DNA from: Mesobacterium_A sp034670065
GTDB lineage: Bacteria; Pseudomonadota; Alphaproteobacteria; Rhodobacterales; Rhodobacteraceae
Direction: 5' to 3'
NCBI GenBank assembly: GCA_034670065.1
Contig: JAXMOG010000010.1
Coordinates: forward strand, 8,104-72,103
DNA length: 64,000 bases
Below are positions 26,394 through 35,115 of this stretch, in pieces. Under the pieces are notes generated by a model. It ran no database searches and was not told the origin of the DNA. It saw only the letters and a list, made by a program, of their open reading frames with translations. The position numbers and the translations under genes were made by a program. The stretch's first letter is position 1. Each line of letters starts with the position of its first letter.

Positions 26394-27193
26394 GTTTAAC
26401 CTTATGTGAGATGGCGGTTGATGTTCTGACCACCGCCGATGGCCGGGAAAAAACCGCCAAAGCCCGCGCCCATGCCAAAACCTGGTTTGATGCGCGCGAC
26501 GCCGGTGCCCCGTTGGACATCGGTCGCGCTGAACCGCCGTTGCGCCCATCCCGCCCGGACCAGCCCGAACTGCTGGACCCGCGGGATGTGCCAAAACGAA
26601 AACCGGGTAGCCCAACCGGCCGCATCGCCTTGCTGCATGCAGTTGCCCATATCGAGCTAAATGCCGTTGATCTGCATTGGGACATCATCCCACGGTTTGC
26701 TCATATCAAAATGCCCATCGGGTTTTACGACGATTGGGTGAAGGCGGGCGCGGAAGAGGCAAAGCATTTCAATCTGATGTGCGATTGTCTTGAAGCTCTC
26801 GGCAGCCATTATGGTGCATTGCCTGCCCACGCGGGTATGTGGCGCGCAGCCGAAGACACCGTGTCAGATTTCATGGGTCGTCTGGCGGTTGTTCCCATGG
26901 TTTTGGAAGCGCGCGGTCTGGACGTAACGCCCGGAATGATCGAAATATTTCGCAAAGCCGGTGCAAAACAGGCCGTCGAGGCCTTGGAAGTGATCTACAG
27001 CGAAGAGGTCAGCCACGTTGCCTATGGCTCCAAATGGTTCCACTTTCTGTGCGGGCGCCATGACAACGACCCCAAAGATGCGTTTCATGATCTGGTCAAA
27101 CGCTATTTCCACGGCCCGCTGAAACCACCCTTTAACGAAGAAAAACGCGCTGAAGCCGGACTGCCACCCGATTTTTATTGGCCGCTAACTTAG
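26390..27193 (+). CDS. DUF455 ferritin-like protein
   Basis: 267 residues, starting at GTG overlapping the bcp stop (GTGA). The DUF455 family is a helical ferritin-like fold. Candidate di-metal ligands are in LLHAVAHIELNAVDLHWD (His and Glu), AGAEEAKHFNLMCDCLE (Glu, His) and IYSEEVSHVAYGSKWF (Glu, His). Members include MiaE-like hydroxylases and uncharacterised proteins. Coupling to a peroxiredoxin suggests peroxide or iron chemistry, but function is not established. Confidence 0.87.
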   Translation: MSLTLCEMAVDVLTTADGREKTAKARAHAKTWFDARDAGAPLDIGRAEPPLRPSRPDQPELLDPRDVPKRKPGSPTGRIALLHAVAHIELNAVDLHWDIIPRFAHIKMPIGFYDDWVKAGAEEAKHFNLMCDCLEALGSHYGALPAHAGMWRAAEDTVSDFMGRLAVVPMVLEARGLDVTPGMIEIFRKAGAKQAVEALEVIYSEEVSHVAYGSKWFHFLCGRHDNDPKDAFHDLVKRYFHGPLKPPFNEEKRAEAGLPPDFYWPLT

Positions 27194-27198
27194 GCACC

Positions 27199-27246
27199 AA
27201 CCGCCCGTTCCCAGCCGCGAAGCCTTTGGAATGGGCGGTTTTTTGC
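27199..27246 (+). terminator. rho-independent terminator after bcp-DUF455
   Basis: A long stem, AACCGCCCGTTCC with GGAATGGGCGGTT (one G-U-type mismatch), is followed by TTTTTTGCC. It lies 6 bases beyond the DUF455 stop. Confidence 0.85.
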
Positions 27247-27393
27247 CATTTACCCACAGAAATCGCGGCAAAATTGTCGGGCTGTGCGTAAAAGTATTGC
27301 GATTTAGCGATGCTTTGTTAAGCAATTGCCTCAGAACGCCCCACGGGGGAACAGAGGGCGTCGTAATCTGGGTTGGGACAAGGGGATAGTCAC

Positions 27394-28707
27394 GTGCGAA
27401 CGCGGCTCGCCATCAAAGTTCATGCGCTTATGGAAAAGTTCTTTCCAGAACGGCGCCTGTTTCTACGATCGGACACTGACACTCGTTTTATTAGGCTTCG
27501 CTCCGAAACCCAGTTTATCGCGGCCACTGGCTGTGCACTGGTCGTTTCTTGGGCCATTGTCGCCACCGCAATTTTGGTGATGGACTCAATTGGCTCCGGG
27601 AACTTTCGCGAACAAGCCAAACGCGACCAGCAGACCTTTCAGCTACGGCTGAACGAACTGGCACATGAGCGGGACACCCGCGCAGCCGAAGCGCTGGCTG
27701 CACAAGATCGCTTCAATTCGGCGCTCAAACAAATTTCGGCCATGCAAACCGAGCTTCTGGAATCCGAAATTCGCCGCAGCGAAATGGAAACCGGGATCGA
27801 AGTGATCCAGGCCACACTGCGCGATGTGATGAAACAGCGTGAAGCCGCCCGTACCGAGCTGGCCACGCTGAAAAGTCAGATTGATGAAGGCACCGCCGTT
27901 GCAGGCGATGCCGGCTCAGAAGCCGAAGCCTCTATTCTATTGATGGCAGGCGCCTTGTCAGACACCGCCAAGGAACGCGATCAAGTTGTCGCCGATGCCC
28001 AAGATGCCCTGCTGCAAGCAGACGAAATGGCGCTGGAGCTACGGTTGATGGAAGATCGCAACGACCGCATTTTCCGCCAATTGGAAGAGGCCATGACGGT
28101 CTCTGTCAAACCGCTGGACAAGATGTTCTCAGCTGCAGGAATGGACCCGGACCGGATCATCAATCAGGTGCGCAAGGGCTATTCTGGCCGTGGTGGCCCA
28201 CTGACCCCGCTTAGCTTTTCTACGCGCGGCAGCGCGCCCTCCGAAGATGCAGAACGCGCCAACCGTATTCTGGATCAGATGGACCGCTTGAACATCTATC
28301 GCATTGCCGCCGAAAAAGCGCCATTTGCCCTGCCGCTGAAAAACGCCTTCCGCTACACATCTGGATTTGGCACCCGTTGGGGCCGTTTACACGCGGGCAC
28401 TGACTTTGCCGCGGCGCATGGCACACCGGTCTATTCCACAGCCAACGGAACAGTGATTCATGCTGGCTGGAGCAGCGGTTACGGACAACTTATCAAGATA
28501 AAACATGAATTCGGGATTGAAACCCGGTATGCTCATCTTTCTAAAATTCGCGTTAAGGTGGGCCAAAGGGTCTCGCGCGGGGACCGTATCGGTGATATGG
28601 GCAATACAGGACGGTCTACCGGTACCCATCTGCACTACGAAGTGCGGGTTGGTGGCGAGCCCGTAAACCCAATGATCTACATCAAGGCTGCAAACGATGT
28701 TTTCTAA
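27394..28707 (+). CDS. M23 (LytM) zinc metallopeptidase with N-terminal membrane anchor
   Basis: 437 residues. After about 45 cytoplasmic residues comes one membrane helix (FIAATGCALVVSWAIVATAILVM), then a long coiled coil at about residues 75-220 and a C-terminal LytM domain. Zinc ligands are in RLHAGTDFAA and THLHYEV, with a further His in ETRYAHLS. It would cleave peptidoglycan cross-links. Start GTG 27394 is supported by AAGGGGAT seven bases upstream; a TTG at 27373 is less likely. Its last 11 bases overlap the bactofilin gene, a pairing in which bactofilin is thought to position the hydrolase. Confidence 0.92.
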   Translation: MRTRLAIKVHALMEKFFPERRLFLRSDTDTRFIRLRSETQFIAATGCALVVSWAIVATAILVMDSIGSGNFREQAKRDQQTFQLRLNELAHERDTRAAEALAAQDRFNSALKQISAMQTELLESEIRRSEMETGIEVIQATLRDVMKQREAARTELATLKSQIDEGTAVAGDAGSEAEASILLMAGALSDTAKERDQVVADAQDALLQADEMALELRLMEDRNDRIFRQLEEAMTVSVKPLDKMFSAAGMDPDRIINQVRKGYSGRGGPLTPLSFSTRGSAPSEDAERANRILDQMDRLNIYRIAAEKAPFALPLKNAFRYTSGFGTRWGRLHAGTDFAAAHGTPVYSTANGTVIHAGWSSGYGQLIKIKHEFGIETRYAHLSKIRVKVGQRVSRGDRIGDMGNTGRSTGTHLHYEVRVGGEPVNPMIYIKAANDVF

Positions 28708-29185
28708 AAGCAAAATCAACGAACCGGGCCCTAAGACTGATGAAACAGCACGTCCTGCGGCGGCTGAAACCACAGCTCCGCGACCCAGCGCTGACTACTC
28801 AAAGTCGACACCGCCCAAGGCAAAACCGGCCCCCTCCACGCTATCTTCGGATTTGCACGTAACGGGCAACCTCAAGACCTCTGGTGATATCCAGGTTGAG
28901 GGCACCGTCGAAGGCGATATCCGCGCCCATCTTCTGACTGTTGGCGAAAGCGCCACGATCAAAGGTGAAGTGATTGCGGATGATGTTGTCATCAATGGCC
29001 GTATCGTTGGCCGCGTCCGTGGCTTGAAAGTCCGCTTGACCGCAACTGCGCGCGTCGAGGGCGATATCATCCACAAGACAATCGCTATTGAATCCGGTGC
29101 CCATTTCGAAGGCTCCGTGCAGCGTCAGGACGACCCGATCAACAACGGCAAAGCCAAAGCGGCACCTGTTAAGCCAGCGTCGTAA
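28697..29185 (+). CDS. bactofilin (polymer-forming cytoskeletal protein)
   Basis: 162 residues. A disordered, Pro/Ala/Lys-rich N-terminus (about residues 1-50) leads into the bactofilin beta-helix core, whose repeating turns include SDLHVTGNLKTSGDIQVEGTV, LLTVGESATIKGEVIADDV and ARVEGDIIHKTIAI. A short basic tail (KAKAAPVKPAS) follows. Bactofilins assemble nucleotide-free filaments on the inner membrane and scaffold cell-wall enzymes. It overlaps the M23 peptidase gene by 11 bases, suggesting a fixed functional pair. A strong terminator follows. Confidence 0.92.
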   Translation: MFSKSKINEPGPKTDETARPAAAETTAPRPSADYSKSTPPKAKPAPSTLSSDLHVTGNLKTSGDIQVEGTVEGDIRAHLLTVGESATIKGEVIADDVVINGRIVGRVRGLKVRLTATARVEGDIIHKTIAIESGAHFEGSVQRQDDPINNGKAKAAPVKPAS

Positions 29186-29206
29186 GATCGACCTTCAGTC
29201 ATTTGA

Positions 29207-29236
29207 AAAAGCACCGCAATTTGCGGTGCTTTTTTG
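29207..29236 (+). terminator. rho-independent terminator after bactofilin
   Basis: Near-perfect stem AAGCACCGCAA/TTGCGGTGCTT is followed by a T run (TTTTTTGTTTTT). Confidence 0.9.
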
Positions 29237-29248
29237 TTTTTCCCGCCC

Positions 29249-29833
29249 CTATGCGTCTAGGACGGCATCCCAATACAGATAATCCATCCAGCTATCATGC
29301 AGATAGTTTGGCGGAAACTTACGCCCGGTGTTGCGCAATTCCTCTGCCCCCGGCTGACGCGGTGTCTTGCGCAGGCTCATGCCGGTTTGGCGCAAGGTGC
29401 GCGACCCTTTCTTCAGGTTGCACGGACCACAAGCCGCCACCACATTTTCCCAGCTGGTGATCCCGCCACGGGCACGTGGCACAACATGGTCAAAGGTCAG
29501 ATCTCCGCGCGCACCGCAGTACTGGCAGCAAAATTCATCCCTCAGAAAAAGATTAAAGCGCGTGAAGGCCACGCGCTTTTGAGGTTTTACGAAATCTTTC
29601 AACACCACCACACTGGGTATCTTCAGTGTCATAGACGGGCTGCGAACCACCTCGTCATATTCGGCAATGATATTCACCCGGTCCAGCCAAGCTGCCTTGA
29701 TCGCTTCTTGCCAAGGCCAAAGCGACAGCGGGTAATACGACAACGGCCGATAGTCTGCGTTTAACACCAGCGCCGGATACTGTTTGAGCGCCGCTGGATC
29801 ACGCACAAAATTCGTTCTGAAGTCTCCATCCAT
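29249..29833 (-). CDS. HNH endonuclease
   Basis: 194 residues from ATG 29833, preceded by GGCGGAGAGAG. The central HNH motif follows a zinc ribbon: CQYCGARGDLTFDHVVPRAR, then GGITSWENVVAACGPCNLKKG, with two CxxC pairs and the catalytic His in DHV. This matches the widespread stand-alone HNH protein found as single copy in alphaproteobacterial chromosomes; its role is not known. A longer frame exists upstream but lacks conserved sequence. It converges with the bactofilin gene with a terminator between. Confidence 0.88.
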   Translation of the reverse strand: MDGDFRTNFVRDPAALKQYPALVLNADYRPLSYYPLSLWPWQEAIKAAWLDRVNIIAEYDEVVRSPSMTLKIPSVVVLKDFVKPQKRVAFTRFNLFLRDEFCCQYCGARGDLTFDHVVPRARGGITSWENVVAACGPCNLKKGSRTLRQTGMSLRKTPRQPGAEELRNTGRKFPPNYLHDSWMDYLYWDAVLDA

Positions 29834-29997
29834 TCGGGACTCTCTCCGCCCTGTAAGCCTAACGCTAGTCGCTGGCGCAAGAAACCCTGCATCAGCCCAA
29901 GTCACTATATATCGGGGATAGGACCTGGCAACCCCCGCAATATGATGTGTTGGCTTTGGCTACCCAAGCTGCGTAACACTTGTGCGACAGCGGTGAA

Positions 29998-31227
29998 CTA
30001 TTCGCGAAAGCTATCCGGTTTCAGGCCGTATTTGGTCAATTTGTCATAGAATGTCTTGCGCGGCAGCTTCAGCGCCTGCGCCGCCGCACTGGCCTGCCCG
30101 CCGGATTTGCGCAACGCCTCTGCCAAGAGCGATCGTTCAACCTGCGCCATACGCTCCACCAGGCCCAGATTCTCGTCATTGGTGGTTTCCACATCGCCCA
30201 GCTGCAACACAAACCGCATCGCCGCTGACATCAACGCTCGCGCGTTGCCCGGCCATTCCCGCGCCATCAAACTTGCCACGATCTCTGGCGTCACCTCTGG
30301 GGCGACCAGACCTGATTGTTCGGCCGCCTGCGCCACGTATTGGCGAAACATCACCGGAATATCCTCGGGTCGTTCGGCAATGGACGGGATGCGCACCTGC
30401 ATCACCTCGAGGCGGTAGTACAGCTCATCCAGAAACTGCCCCTTTTGCACAGCATCGTTCAAATCCTGCGTTGTACCTGCGTAAACGCGCAGACCGCCGC
30501 GCTCCAAAATATCAACCAGTGCAACCTGCACATCACTGTCCAAATGCGCGATCTCATCCAAGAACAAAGTGCCGTTCTGTGCCGTTTCGGCCAACTCGTC
30601 CAACTGATCCCGCGTCAAACCCCGCGCTGCGCGTTTCTCGAACGGTCCCTTGGCACCGGCAGAAGACAGGTGGATCACCTCTGCCACCTTCGAGATACCC
30701 GTTCCCGGCGCACCAAATACCAACACTTCAGTGCCAGCACGTGCTGCGGCGCGCACCCGCGTCCGCAAGGCTTCTGCCAAACGCGACGTGCCAAACAACA
30801 ACCGCGCCGCCAAATCCCCGGTTTCCAACGCCGCCTTCAAACGGCGGTTTTCCAAGATCAACGCCCGTGTGCGCAGCGCCCGTTCGATCACCGCCGTCAG
30901 GTCTGCTGGCGCGCAAGGCTTTTCTAAAAAATCAAACGCGCCCGCCGCCATGGCCCGAACAGCCATGGGGATATCACCTTCGCCTGTCAGCAAGATGACC
31001 GGCAATTCGGGGTCTTGGGTATGGGCGTAATCCAACAAATAAAACCCGTCGCGCCCCGGCATGCGAATGTCAGAAACGATCACACCATCAAAACCTGGCC
31101 CGATCAGATCCTTGGCCTCCACAAAAGACCCGGCTGTCACCGCATCATACTCTGCCAGTTCCAGCGACTGCCCCAATGCCTCGCGCACGGCTGCATCGTC
31201 ATCCACCAACAAAACACGCCGTGTCAT
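29998..31227 (-). CDS. DctD-like response regulator with degenerate sigma-54 ATPase domain
   Basis: 409 residues: a receiver domain (residues 1-120, phosphoacceptor Asp53 in VSDIRMPGRDG, Lys103), an AAA+ NtrC-type domain, and a Fis-type HTH (ASAAAQALKLPRKTFYDKL). The ATPase part is atypical. The Walker A loop reads GAPGTGIS (residues 172-179) where GxxGTGKE is expected, so the nucleotide-binding Lys is missing. The GAFTGA loop that contacts sigma-54 is absent. Walker B (TLFLDEIAHL) remains. It probably regulates without sigma-54 ATP hydrolysis. It follows its kinase gene by 69 bases, as in dctBD. Confidence 0.88.
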   Translation of the reverse strand: MTRRVLLVDDDAAVREALGQSLELAEYDAVTAGSFVEAKDLIGPGFDGVIVSDIRMPGRDGFYLLDYAHTQDPELPVILLTGEGDIPMAVRAMAAGAFDFLEKPCAPADLTAVIERALRTRALILENRRLKAALETGDLAARLLFGTSRLAEALRTRVRAAARAGTEVLVFGAPGTGISKVAEVIHLSSAGAKGPFEKRAARGLTRDQLDELAETAQNGTLFLDEIAHLDSDVQVALVDILERGGLRVYAGTTQDLNDAVQKGQFLDELYYRLEVMQVRIPSIAERPEDIPVMFRQYVAQAAEQSGLVAPEVTPEIVASLMAREWPGNARALMSAAMRFVLQLGDVETTNDENLGLVERMAQVERSLLAEALRKSGGQASAAAQALKLPRKTFYDKLTKYGLKPDSFRE

Positions 31228-31296
31228 GATTGCACTGCCTTTCGCCGTTGTCGTTTCGTCTCAAATGCCAAACAGGCCATCGAAACCGCGTGATCG

Positions 31297-33063
31297 TCAA
31301 ACGTCATTTGCACTGCCGTCGCCCTTCTCGCTGTCACTCCAACGCTCCAGTTCCACGGTGAACTCTGCGCCGCCTCCGGGCACATTGGCCCCGCGAATAG
31401 TGCCGCCGAAACTTTGAACCAGACCATAGCTAATGGACAACCCCAGTCCCATACCCTCATCCGCGCCCACGCTTTTTGTCGAATAGAACGGATCAAAGAT
31501 CTTCTCTGGTGCAGATATCCCCGGCCCAGTATCGCGCACCGTCACCAGCAACGGATCACCGGCCCCGACAGCAACGGTCAAGCGGCGCGTCTCTGAGCGG
31601 CTCATCGCATCAACAGCATTTGTGATCAGGTTCACAAATACCTGCCCCAGCCGTACCTCACCGCCGCGAACATATATCGGCCCCTCAGGGCGCTGGTAAT
31701 CCAGCACAGTATCGCCTTCACGCAACCGCGTTTCGGTCATCTCAACCACGCTGTCCAAGACAGTGCGCAAATCAACGCGGGTGACTTCGGCCGTCTCTTG
31801 CCGGGCAAAGGCACGTAAGTTGGAAATGATCCGCCCCATGCGCCGCGCCATATCCGAAATGCGCGACAGATTATCGGCGACCCGTTCTGGCTTGTCCCGA
31901 TCCAGAAACGCCACACCATTGTCAGCAAAGGAGCGGATCGCCATCAACGGCTGGTTCAACTCATGACTGATCCCCGCTGACATCTGCCCCAGCGCTGACA
32001 ATTTGCCCGCTTGGACCAAATCAGCCTGTGCCCGTTTCAACGCGGCCTCCGCCTCCTGGCGCTCCACAACTTCCCGACGCAGAGCGGTGTTGGCATCCAC
32101 CAAATCCCGTGTACGTGTGGCAACCCGGCTCTCCAGAACAGTATTGGCCTCTGACAACACGCGCCGTCGTTCCGTCGCGATCAGCAACGCGGCCACAAAC
32201 ATCAGGCTCAAACCGGCCACCGCTGCCGCTTGCAACCATGCAAGCCGCCGTGCCGGCTCAACATCCACCAAAGCTTCGGCGCGCATGCCAATCACCGGCA
32301 GCGCGATCTGCAAATGCAACGCGGGTTGCGGCACATAGGAAGACAAGGCCTGTTCCCAAATCGAAAACCCCGCGACCGTTTTCAGATCAATGTTATAGTC
32401 CGTTCCGTCAGGTGCCTGCATCCCGCCCGGCAAACGCTGAAAAAACAAGAGTTCCGAGCGGTTGGTCACAAACACCTGTTCCGACGGATCCGAAAAATAA
32501 ACCGCTGAACGCGCACCGCGCCAGTCCGATTCAACGTGATCAATATCCACGACCACAATCATGGTCCCGCGCACACGGCCCGACGGGCCAAAACTGGGCG
32601 CGGCAAAAAAGAACGCGCGCTGACCTGTCGTGGGCATGATGCCCAGCCCCGCGCCAAGCGCCCCCTGCATAGCGCGTTTGAAATAAGCCGTTTGCGCCAG
32701 ATCGGGCGGGATTGGTGATCTGGCCTTTGCCAGAACACGCCCTTGATCATCTGCAAAGAACGCCGTCAAAGCCGTTGTTCTGTCAGCCGCTTCCAGCAAC
32801 AGCTGGTTGGCGGTCTCTGGTGTGCCGCCCTCAAACAATGCCACCAGATGCGGATGCTCTGCCAATAACACCGCGGCTTCCCGGTATCGGATGAATTGCG
32901 TCACCAAACTGTCAGAGGCCAGCGCCAGATCACCCTGTCCACGCGCCGCAACCTGACGCAACGCTTGCCTGTAGCCATAGGACCATACGCCAGCGGTCAA
33001 TGCGCCAACCGCCGCCAAATAAACAGCAACCAACAGATATCGTGACAAATGCGGCAATCTCAT
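31297..33063 (-). CDS. DctB-like sensor histidine kinase
   Basis: 588 residues. It has an N-terminal membrane helix (YLLVAVYLAAVGALTAGVW), a periplasmic Cache-type sensor (about residues 30-275), a second helix (LQAAAVAGLSLMFVAALLI), a coiled-coil linker, a HisKA domain with His367 in GISHELNQP, and a HATPase with LITNAVDAM, DTGPGIS and EGMGLGLS. This is the DctB order for sensing C4-dicarboxylates or similar acids. The start ATG 33063 was chosen because the membrane helix follows directly. It pairs with the DctD-like regulator downstream. The dctPQM genes are 23 kb away. Confidence 0.88.
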   Translation of the reverse strand: MRLPHLSRYLLVAVYLAAVGALTAGVWSYGYRQALRQVAARGQGDLALASDSLVTQFIRYREAAVLLAEHPHLVALFEGGTPETANQLLLEAADRTTALTAFFADDQGRVLAKARSPIPPDLAQTAYFKRAMQGALGAGLGIMPTTGQRAFFFAAPSFGPSGRVRGTMIVVVDIDHVESDWRGARSAVYFSDPSEQVFVTNRSELLFFQRLPGGMQAPDGTDYNIDLKTVAGFSIWEQALSSYVPQPALHLQIALPVIGMRAEALVDVEPARRLAWLQAAAVAGLSLMFVAALLIATERRRVLSEANTVLESRVATRTRDLVDANTALRREVVERQEAEAALKRAQADLVQAGKLSALGQMSAGISHELNQPLMAIRSFADNGVAFLDRDKPERVADNLSRISDMARRMGRIISNLRAFARQETAEVTRVDLRTVLDSVVEMTETRLREGDTVLDYQRPEGPIYVRGGEVRLGQVFVNLITNAVDAMSRSETRRLTVAVGAGDPLLVTVRDTGPGISAPEKIFDPFYSTKSVGADEGMGLGLSISYGLVQSFGGTIRGANVPGGGAEFTVELERWSDSEKGDGSANDV

Positions 33064-33122
33064 CCCCCATCCATAGCAATTGCCCCCTTGCAAAGACCAG
33101 CCGCAAAGGACAGCGTCGCGCC

Positions 33123-34301
33123 ATGCTTTGTCTATCTCAATCACCGACCGAACCCGATTTCGTGCAAAATCCCTATCCGTTTTACGACCGGATGCGCCCG
33201 GGCGGCGATCTGGTGTGGTGGGAAGAGTACGCTATGCCCTGCGCCGTATCTCATGCAGCCGTGCATGCCCTGTTGCGTGACCGCCGTTTCGGGCGTGAGG
33301 TGCCACCGGAAAACGCCCCGGATATCCCCGCCCATCTGGCCCCGTTCTACGCCGTCGAAGCCCATTCCATGCTCGAGCTGGAGCCCCCGCGCCACACACG
33401 CCTGCGTGGTTTGGTGCTGCGCGCCTTCACATCCCGGCGCATCCGCGAACTGGCCCCCGGCATCACGCAACTGACCCATGACCTGATCGACAGTTTCCCA
33501 GACACGCCCTTTGACCTACTGCCAACCTTCGCAGAACGCATTCCTGTGATCACCATCGCGCGGCTGCTGGGCGTGCCGGAAGATATGTCAGATCAACTGC
33601 TTGCATGGTCCCATGATATGGTCGCCATCTATCAGGCCCGCCGTGACCGAACCGTCGAAGACGCCGCTGCCCGCGCCGCGGCAGAGTTCACCGAATTCCT
33701 GACCGGTTACATCCAGCAAAGGCGCGCCCAGCCCCGTGATGACCTGATCACCCACCTGATCGCCGCCGAAGAGGCGGGCGAAAAACTGTCTGGCGCAGAG
33801 CTGATCACCACCTGCATCCTGCTTCTGAATGCCGGGCACGAGGCAACGGTGCACTCCATCGGCAACGGTGTGGCGGCGCTGCTGTCACATGGCGCCCGCG
33901 TCACGCCGGAAAACGTTGAACATTCTACCGAGGAAATCCTGCGCTACGACCCGCCGCTGCATATGTTCACCCGGTATGCTTATGAAGAGATCACCGTCTT
34001 TGGCCATACGTTCCAGCGCGGCGATCAGGTGGCCCTGCTCTTGGCTGCTGCCAATCGTGACCCCGCAGTCTTTGCAGACCCAAATACCTTTGACATCACT
34101 AAACAACCGGGGCCCCAGGCCAGCTTTGGCGGCGGGTTGCACTTCTGCGTGGGCGCGCCCTTGGCCCGGCTGGAAATGCAGATCGCTCTCCCGATCCTGT
34201 TTGACCGCTGTCCAAACATGCGCCTGACGCAAACGCCGCGTTTTGCCAATACCTACCACTTCCATGGCCTGACCCAGTTGATGGTCGCCACCACCCCGTG
34301 A
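33123..34301 (+). CDS. cytochrome P450
   Basis: 392 residues, typical of soluble bacterial P450s. Visible landmarks are the I-helix oxygen-activation motif NAGHEAT, the K-helix ExxR (EEILRYDPP), and the heme loop FGGGLHFCVGAPLARLE with thiolate ligand Cys342. N-terminal PDFVQNPYPFYDRMR is a usual beginning of CYP families in this group. No ferredoxin or reductase gene is adjacent, so the redox partner and substrate are unknown. The ATG at 33123 was chosen because the upstream extension overlaps the divergent kinase gene and has no homology-like sequence. Confidence 0.92.
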   Translation: MLCLSQSPTEPDFVQNPYPFYDRMRPGGDLVWWEEYAMPCAVSHAAVHALLRDRRFGREVPPENAPDIPAHLAPFYAVEAHSMLELEPPRHTRLRGLVLRAFTSRRIRELAPGITQLTHDLIDSFPDTPFDLLPTFAERIPVITIARLLGVPEDMSDQLLAWSHDMVAIYQARRDRTVEDAAARAAAEFTEFLTGYIQQRRAQPRDDLITHLIAAEEAGEKLSGAELITTCILLLNAGHEATVHSIGNGVAALLSHGARVTPENVEHSTEEILRYDPPLHMFTRYAYEEITVFGHTFQRGDQVALLLAAANRDPAVFADPNTFDITKQPGPQASFGGGLHFCVGAPLARLEMQIALPILFDRCPNMRLTQTPRFANTYHFHGLTQLMVATTP

Positions 34302-34517
34302 GTCGGGACCGGGTCCAGGTCCGGCGCAGCCGCGGCCTTGACGCGGGCACGACTCGCACCATGCTGGAACAGGCCTGTTTGCGGGCAGACCGCCCCGCAA
34401 ACGGCTTCTCAGCAGCCTTGGCACGCCCCCACCAAAACGCCACCGCTGCGGCACTGGCGTTGCGCGGCCCTCATGCGGAATAAAAGCGTGCGGAAGCACC
34501 CATTTGGATCACGCCAC

Positions 34518-34976
34518 CTATAGTGGCAAAGCGCTGGTTGATTTGATCTCTTCCATCGACAAAAGCGCGGTCACGTTGTGCACCTTCACTTCGGAAATCA
34601 ACGCTTGGTAAAACGCATCATAGGCCCGCGCGTTTTTCACCCGAACTTTCAGGATGTAGTCGATATCACCAGCCAAACGATGCGCTTCCTGCACTTCCGG
34701 ACGATCCTGCAACGCCTTCAGGAACTTGCGCTGCCAATCCGCCTCATGCTCTGACGTTCGGATCAATACGAAGAAACACGCCTCAAATCCCAAAGCTTCG
34801 GCATCCAGCACAACGGTCTGTGCCCCGATGATCCCTGCTTCGCGCATTTTGCGGATACGATTCCACACCGGGGTCTTGGAACTGCCCACAGTTTTGGCAA
34901 TTTCGTCCAAAGATTGCCCCGCGTCGCGTTGCATCTCCCCAAGGATTTTCCGATCCATCTCATCCAGCCGGACCAT
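34518..34976 (-). CDS. Lrp/AsnC-family transcriptional regulator
   Basis: 152 residues from ATG 34976, preceded by GGAAAGGGC. The N-terminal HTH is LDEMDRKILGEMQRDAGQSL and SSKTPVWNRIRKMREAGII. The C-terminal RAM ligand domain includes EAHRLAGDIDYILKVRVKNARAYDAF. It is divergent from cobA-cysIH, with palindromes between, so it is probably the local regulator of sulfate assimilation. Members of the family usually respond to an amino acid; cysteine or a related metabolite is an inference from context. Confidence 0.9.
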   Translation of the reverse strand: MVRLDEMDRKILGEMQRDAGQSLDEIAKTVGSSKTPVWNRIRKMREAGIIGAQTVVLDAEALGFEACFFVLIRTSEHEADWQRKFLKALQDRPEVQEAHRLAGDIDYILKVRVKNARAYDAFYQALISEVKVHNVTALLSMEEIKSTSALPL

Positions 34977-34998
34977 GGTTCTGCCCTTTCCCGAAAAT

Positions 34999-35089
34999 GC
35001 GAACCACTGTTCGCCTCGGTCGAATGCATAGAACATTTTTCCTTATTTCCGCAAGGACCTCGCAGGAACACGGAACAATGTTCTATATT
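34999..35089. promoter_or_regulatory. Lrp-cobA divergent control region with GAAC/GTTC palindromes
   Basis: Three related sites: GCGAAC-CACT-GTTCGC (34999-35014, perfect); TAGAACATT (35029-35037), the exact inverted partner of AATGTTCTA (35077-35085); and GAACA-A-TGTTC (35073-35083), which abuts a -10-like TATATT (35084-35089) for cobA. Such half-sites around a promoter fit binding by the divergent Lrp-type protein. Confidence 0.6.
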
Positions 35090-35115
35090 CTGCACAAGCA
35101 AACGCGAGAAATCCA

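Noticed and set aside
30051..30998. Plus-strand frame of 315 codons opposite the DctD-like gene
   Set aside because: Pro/Arg/Ser-rich, low-information sequence typical of antisense frames in high-GC DNA; the other strand encodes a full response regulator.
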